From the NCBI GenBank assembly GCA_036795455.1, contig DAIRET010000043.1:1-18448 (forward strand): a DNA stretch of 18,448 bases, in the 5' to 3' direction. Origin of the DNA: DAIRET01 sp036795455 (GTDB lineage Bacteria; Bacteroidota; Ignavibacteria; Ignavibacteriales; Ignavibacteriaceae). Shown piece by piece: positions 14,916 through 18,448 of the stretch. Every line of letters starts with the position of its first letter. The first letter of the stretch is position 1. The notes below the pieces were generated by a model. That model was not told the DNA's origin, ran no database searches, and saw only the letters and a list, made by a program, of their open reading frames with translations. The translations under genes and the position numbers were made by a program.

Positions 14916-15494
14916 AATAACCTTCGTTCCTTTATGCTTCTTTATAAATATTATCGAAGAAAAACTAAAAATTTATAGTTATAACCCATTTTATCAGAGT
15001 GAAAAGTACTTCAACAGAATATTACTGAATCAAAATGAAAGAATCAATTATAATAATACAAAACCGTATTGTATGGGATACAAAACACAACTCGCGAAAT
15101 TCGACTAAACTTTTTTCCCACCGATACGATAATGGGGATAGTTAAATGTGTTTTTTTATCAAATGGTACTTGTAAGTATAAATTCAAACAATAAAGAATG
15201 TCATATAACTCTGAAAAAAGAGTCGGTGGACTATGTCTTTATTAAGAATTTCGAGGGCAAAAATTCGAATTGTACGATGAAAGTACTGTACTGTCTGTTT
15301 GCAGCTTATCTAAAACTGTTTTTTGTATCGCGAATTAGAAAAATAACGGGTTTCTTCAAACCCTTAAAGAATCTTGATTTGAACGATTCAAAAGAATACT
15401 CTTCTTAATTGGTATAAGTATAAGGGATTAGCCGGTATGTTACCGGAGAGCATTTTTATCTATTATTTTAAAATATAAAAATAAGGAGCACTAA
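14916..15494. other. Divergent intergenic region with inverted repeats
   Basis: This 579-base AT-rich region separates the minus-strand dehydrogenase-kinase block from the plus-strand porin and must carry both promoters, although neither could be assigned with confidence. It contains inverted repeats at 15069-15083 (TTGTAT, 3-base spacer, ATACAA), 15348-15363 (GGGTTT, 4-base loop, AAACCC) and 15432-15446 (CCGGTA, 3-base spacer, TACCGG). A plus-strand frame from 15148 to 15408 (86 codons, GGGGA about 7 bases before its ATG) has no recognisable domain and an unconvincing composition. It may be chance or a poorly conserved small protein. Confidence 0.45.
15432..15446. repeat. Inverted repeat CCGGTA-TGT-TACCGG upstream of porin
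   Basis: A perfect six-base inverted repeat with a three-base spacer lies about 50 bases before the porin ATG, followed by an AT-rich stretch. It could be an operator, a stabilising 5' leader hairpin or, less likely, a weak terminator, since only five T follow after a short gap. It is GC-rich against an AT-rich background, which makes chance somewhat less likely. Confidence 0.35.
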
Positions 15495-16733
15495 ATGAAT
15501 ATCTGTAAGTCTACAGTTATATTGTTTATTATTATCAACTTTACCGGTATTTCACAGACAGGTAATAGCTGGGGAATATCATTAAGCGGTTTTGTTAAAA
15601 CCGATGTTTTCTACGACTCAAGAGAAACCGTGTCACTTCGTGAAGGACATTTTAATTTATACCCTGCTAAGGAAAAAGTAGATATTAACGGAGATGTAAT
15701 TAATAAAGAAGCAGCATTTAATATTCTCTCCATTCAAACAAGGATAGCCGGAAAAATTACCGCCCCGGATGTTTTGGGAGCCAAAACTTCAGGATTAATA
15801 GAGGGTGCTTTCTTTGGACATACCGAAGGAGACATTAACGGATTCAGGCTGCGTCATGCTTTTGTTCGATTGGATTGGGAATCAACCTCGCTGCTGGTAG
15901 GACAATTCTGGCACCCGATGTTCATTCACGAATCCTTCCCCGAAGTTGTTTCGTTTAATACCGGGGCTCCTTTTCAACCGTTCTCACGTAATCCGCAAAT
16001 TAGAATTATGCAAAGGTTCGGCGGACTGGAGTTGATTGCAACTGCAGCATCGCAAAGAGATTTTACAAGCGCAGGACCTGATACAAAAGACCCCAAATTA
16101 ACTGTCGCAAATTCTTCTTATTTAAGAAACTCGGGACTGCCTATAATGAATTTCCAGTTTAAGTATAAATATGAAACTCTTTTATTCGGGGCAGGAATAA
16201 ATTATACAACACTAAAACCGCGGCTTGTTACTGAAAAGAATTATAAAGTATCCGAATCGGTTAAAAGTACAGCTTTCAATGCTTTCGCTAAATTTTCTCA
16301 TGGAGATTTCAGTATAAGGTTGGAAGGCGTTTACGGACAAAACCTTTATGACCTTGCTATGCTTGGCGGTTATGCGGTTGAGTCGAGGGATACTACTACC
16401 GGAGCTGCAGTTTATACGAATATCAAATCAATGTCGTCGTGGATTGACATCAGTTATGGAAAAGAATTTAAAGTCGGTGTGTTCGGCGGTTTTGCAAAAA
16501 ACCTTGGAGCAGACAACGATTTCAGCGGGCCCGTTTATGCAAGAGGAAGTGATATTGATAGGTTGGTGAGAATTTCACCGCGATTAGTGTATTCAATCAA
16601 TAAAGTACAGTTCGCCGGAGAATTTGAGTATACCGGTGCTTATTACGGTAAAATAAATTCTAAAGGGAAGGTTGAGAACGCAGAATTAATAGCCAATACA
16701 AGGGTGTTGATTGCCGCATATCTCTTCTTCTAA
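15495..16733 (+). CDS. Outer-membrane beta-barrel protein, porin-like
   Basis: This 412-residue protein has an N-terminal hydrophobic signal peptide (about residues 1-22, cleavage probably near SQT) and a body of alternating short polar and aromatic strands. It ends in the hydrophobic, Phe-terminated strand RVLIAAYLFF, the usual signal for outer-membrane barrel assembly. The stretches GFVKTDVFYDSRETVSLREG, GLIEGAFFGH, LRHAFVRLDWE, GQFWHP and FNTGAPFQPFSRNPQIR look like a conserved barrel family that I recall from Bacteroidota, usually unnamed and sometimes compared with DcaP-like porins. AAGGAG lies 6 bases before the ATG, a strong ribosome site. It stands alone on the plus strand, followed by a hairpin, and probably forms a passive channel for small solutes. 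The barrel call is sure; substrate and exact family are not. Confidence 0.82.
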   Translation: MNICKSTVILFIIINFTGISQTGNSWGISLSGFVKTDVFYDSRETVSLREGHFNLYPAKEKVDINGDVINKEAAFNILSIQTRIAGKITAPDVLGAKTSGLIEGAFFGHTEGDINGFRLRHAFVRLDWESTSLLVGQFWHPMFIHESFPEVVSFNTGAPFQPFSRNPQIRIMQRFGGLELIATAASQRDFTSAGPDTKDPKLTVANSSYLRNSGLPIMNFQFKYKYETLLFGAGINYTTLKPRLVTEKNYKVSESVKSTAFNAFAKFSHGDFSIRLEGVYGQNLYDLAMLGGYAVESRDTTTGAAVYTNIKSMSSWIDISYGKEFKVGVFGGFAKNLGADNDFSGPVYARGSDIDRLVRISPRLVYSINKVQFAGEFEYTGAYYGKINSKGKVENAELIANTRVLIAAYLFF

Positions 16734-16869
16734 AGAAAACTCCGTCGTTATGATGCAGTAAGTTTTCAAAGTCATTATAAAGTAAGTTAAAAATCATTAT
16801 GAATAATGATTTTATGTAGATGGTTAATGAAATGTTTTGTGTGTTAAAGATAAAGTTAAAGGTGTAGTT
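16734..16869. other. Short intergenic region between porin and chemoreceptor
   Basis: These 136 AT-rich bases contain a hairpin at 16790-16813 and presumably the chemoreceptor promoter in the 55 bases after it. No convincing promoter pair was identified. Confidence 0.4.
16790..16813 (+). terminator. Candidate hairpin terminator after porin gene
   Basis: AAAATCATTAT (16790-16800) and its exact complement ATAATGATTTT (16803-16813) form an 11-base-pair inverted repeat with a two-base spacer, realistically 10 pairs closing a four-base loop. The stem is AT-rich and the 3' T-run is only four bases, so termination would be weak. Its place 57 bases after the porin stop fits a terminator. Confidence 0.45.
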
Positions 16870-18448
16870 ATGAAACAGTTTAATGACTGGAAAATATCGT
16901 CAAAAGTAATATCGGTTTTTATTGCATCCGTTATTCTTCTGATTATTATGGTTTTTTCTCTTTTGTTACCCGCAATAGAGGATATGCTAATGCAGGACCG
17001 GATGAATAAAATAAGAAACTTATCGGAAGTTGCTTATGGTGTGATTGATGATTTCGCCAAGAAAGCAGCAGCCGGAGAGATAAGTAAAGAGGAAGCACAA
17101 ACCTATGCAAAGGAACAAATTCGTACTTTAAGGTATGATGAGAATGAATATTTCTGGATTAACGATATGCATCCTACTATGATTATGCACCCCTTTAATA
17201 TGGCACTTGAAGGGAAAGACTTGAGTGGAAATGCAGATCCTAACGGCAAACGTTTATTTGTTGAGTTTGTTAATGTCTGTAAAGCTAAGTCCGAAGGTTT
17301 TGTTGATTACATGTGGGATAAGCCGGGATTTAGTAAACCTGTACCTAAAATCTCTTTTGTTAAGCTATTTAGAGATTGGGAATGGATTGTTGGTACCGGA
17401 GTTTATCTTGATGATGTTGAAGCTGAAATGGCTGGAATAAGAAATAAAATCCTACTTGCCTTTTTTATACTGATTGGAATAATGCTTGTCTCTGCTTTTT
17501 ACGTTGTGAAGAAAATCTCACGTCCAATTACGGAACTTGTTGATGTTGCCGATAAATTAGCTGCCGGCGATGTTAATGTAAAAGTAGTATCGAAAAGCAA
17601 AGACGAAGTCGGTGTACTTGAAAACTCATTCGCTCAGATGATCGAAGGAATTAAAGAGAAAGCAATTGCTGCAGAAGGCATTTCGAGAGGGGATTTGAAT
17701 GTTATAATTTCGCCAAGGTCGGAACATGACATACTTTCACATTCCATTCTTAAAGTAGTTGATACAAATAAAGAACTTGTTAAGGAATTCGAATACCTTA
17801 TAAAAGCGGCATTAGACGGAAAACTAAAAACCCGTGGAAATGCAAATAGATTCAGCGGTGGATATAAAGAACTGATTACCGGGGTTAATTCGCTTCTCGA
17901 AGCTGTGGTTGTTCCTGTTCAGGAAGGTACGGAAGTTTTGAGCCGTCTTGCAAAAGGTGATCTTACTGTTCGTGTTGACAAAGAATACAAGGGGGATCAT
18001 CAAATATTAAAGAATAGTATCAACCAGGTTGGCGAATCTTTAAATATGGCTTTACTCGAAGTGCTTGAAGCGGTTCAGGCGACGGCAAGTGCTGCAAACC
18101 AGATTTCTTCCAGTACGGAAGAGATGGCAGCCGGCAGCCAGGAACAATCTGCACAAACAACCGAAGTAGCTTCGGCAGTAGAGGAAATGACGTCAACAAT
18201 TGTACAAACATCTCAGAATGTGGGTAGAGCATCGCAAAAAGCAAGAGATGCAAGCGCTCAAGCAAATATAGGTGTTGAGAAGATTGGAGAAGCCAAGCGG
18301 GGAATGGATGAAAGAATTGCTTCGGCTCAAGGTACCGGGAAAATAATAAATTCACTTGCCGGTAAAACAGATCAGATAGGAGAAATTGCACAAGTAATTG
18401 ATGATATTGCCGATCAAACAAACCTGCTGGCATTGAATGCAGCAATAG
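16870..18448 (+). CDS. Methyl-accepting chemotaxis protein with sCache domain and multiple HAMP units (partial)
   Basis: An open frame of 526 codons runs from the ATG at 16870 off the right edge. AAAGG lies about 7 bases upstream of the start. The product has a first membrane helix (about residues 11-35), a periplasmic single-Cache domain (about 40-188; EYFWINDMHPTMIMHPF at 93-109 and WIVGTGVYLDDV at 172-183 are typical sCache_2 landmarks), a second membrane helix (195-213), and HAMP (214-267). Three further HAMP-like units follow (about 268-308, 309-350, 351-392). The signalling coiled coil starts near 395 and reaches DQTNLLALNAA at the hairpin tip, where the window ends. It would sense a small molecule, often an organic acid in this family, and control CheA. 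No membrane-distal CheB/CheR docking tail can be judged because the C-terminus is missing. Confidence 0.93.
   Translation, partial: MKQFNDWKISSKVISVFIASVILLIIMVFSLLLPAIEDMLMQDRMNKIRNLSEVAYGVIDDFAKKAAAGEISKEEAQTYAKEQIRTLRYDENEYFWINDMHPTMIMHPFNMALEGKDLSGNADPNGKRLFVEFVNVCKAKSEGFVDYMWDKPGFSKPVPKISFVKLFRDWEWIVGTGVYLDDVEAEMAGIRNKILLAFFILIGIMLVSAFYVVKKISRPITELVDVADKLAAGDVNVKVVSKSKDEVGVLENSFAQMIEGIKEKAIAAEGISRGDLNVIISPRSEHDILSHSILKVVDTNKELVKEFEYLIKAALDGKLKTRGNANRFSGGYKELITGVNSLLEAVVVPVQEGTEVLSRLAKGDLTVRVDKEYKGDHQILKNSINQVGESLNMALLEVLEAVQATASAANQISSSTEEMAAGSQEQSAQTTEVASAVEEMTSTIVQTSQNVGRASQKARDASAQANIGVEKIGEAKRGMDERIASAQGTGKIINSLAGKTDQIGEIAQVIDDIADQTNLLALNAAI

Noticed and set aside
15348..15363. Hairpin GGGTTT-CTTC-AAACCC as a terminator.
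   Set aside because: No T-run follows on either strand and no gene ends just before it; only the inverted repeat itself is supported.
15148..15408. Plus-strand 86-codon frame with a weak GGGGA before its ATG.
   Set aside because: No domain, signal peptide or neighbour supports it, and its composition looks like translated AT-rich noncoding DNA. Noted inside the intergenic feature instead of being called a gene.
18020..18445. Minus-strand 141-codon frame at the right edge.
   Set aside because: It lies opposite the chemoreceptor signalling helix, and its Leu/Phe/Pro-rich sequence is typical of the reverse of a Glu/Ala/Gln-rich coiled coil.
1..18448. CRISPR array, tRNA, rRNA, transposase or phage genes.
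   Set aside because: No regularly spaced repeats, cloverleaf-like sequences, transposase motifs or integrase genes were recognised on either strand.

Overview
The window reads as AT-rich chromosomal DNA of a free-living Gram-negative bacterium, most likely from the FCB group (Ignavibacteriota/Bacteroidota-like). This is an inference. It rests on the outer-membrane barrel at 15495-16733, whose sequence style resembles Bacteroidota-type porins, on the pilin-like V/W/X gene triplets, on the very large soluble PAS/GAF kinases, and on patchy use of Shine-Dalgarno sites. No rRNA, tRNA, insertion sequence or CRISPR array was seen.

Layout. Positions 1-4093 (minus strand) hold two tandem copies of a three-gene pilin-like module. 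Copy A (4093 down to 2031) is PilV-like, PilW-like and PilX-like. A strong hairpin terminator follows at 1937-1977. Copy B (1855 down to the left edge) is again V-like, W-like and X-like, with the last gene cut by the window. Positions 4301-14915 (minus strand) are one tightly packed, probably co-transcribed block. In transcription order it holds an ErcA-like iron-dependent alcohol dehydrogenase, a 1500-residue multi-PAS/GAF histidine kinase, a 1191-residue hybrid kinase with receiver domains at both ends, a SAM-dependent methyltransferase and a macro-domain protein. A 579-base divergent intergenic region (14916-15494) separates this block from plus-strand genes: an outer-membrane beta-barrel protein (15495-16733), then a chemoreceptor (from 16870, cut by the right edge).

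How the parts may work together. The dehydrogenase resembles ErcA, known in Pseudomonas as a regulatory iron-ADH encoded beside a sensor kinase. Here an ErcA-like gene overlaps a kinase gene by 17 bases, and a second kinase follows 4 bases later. The first kinase has no receiver domain and the second begins and ends with one, so a phosphorelay between them is plausible. No DNA-binding response regulator is visible, so the output is unknown. The first kinase carries a four-cysteine pattern in its last GAF domain that could bind an Fe-S cluster, which would make the block a redox or carbon-state sensor. The chemoreceptor has a single-Cache sensor domain and what look like four consecutive HAMP-like units.

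Most worth following up: the duplicated pilin-like triplets whose six N-termini lack the canonical prepilin Glu5, the ErcA-two-kinase-methyltransferase-macro operon, and the Cys-rich GAF domain.
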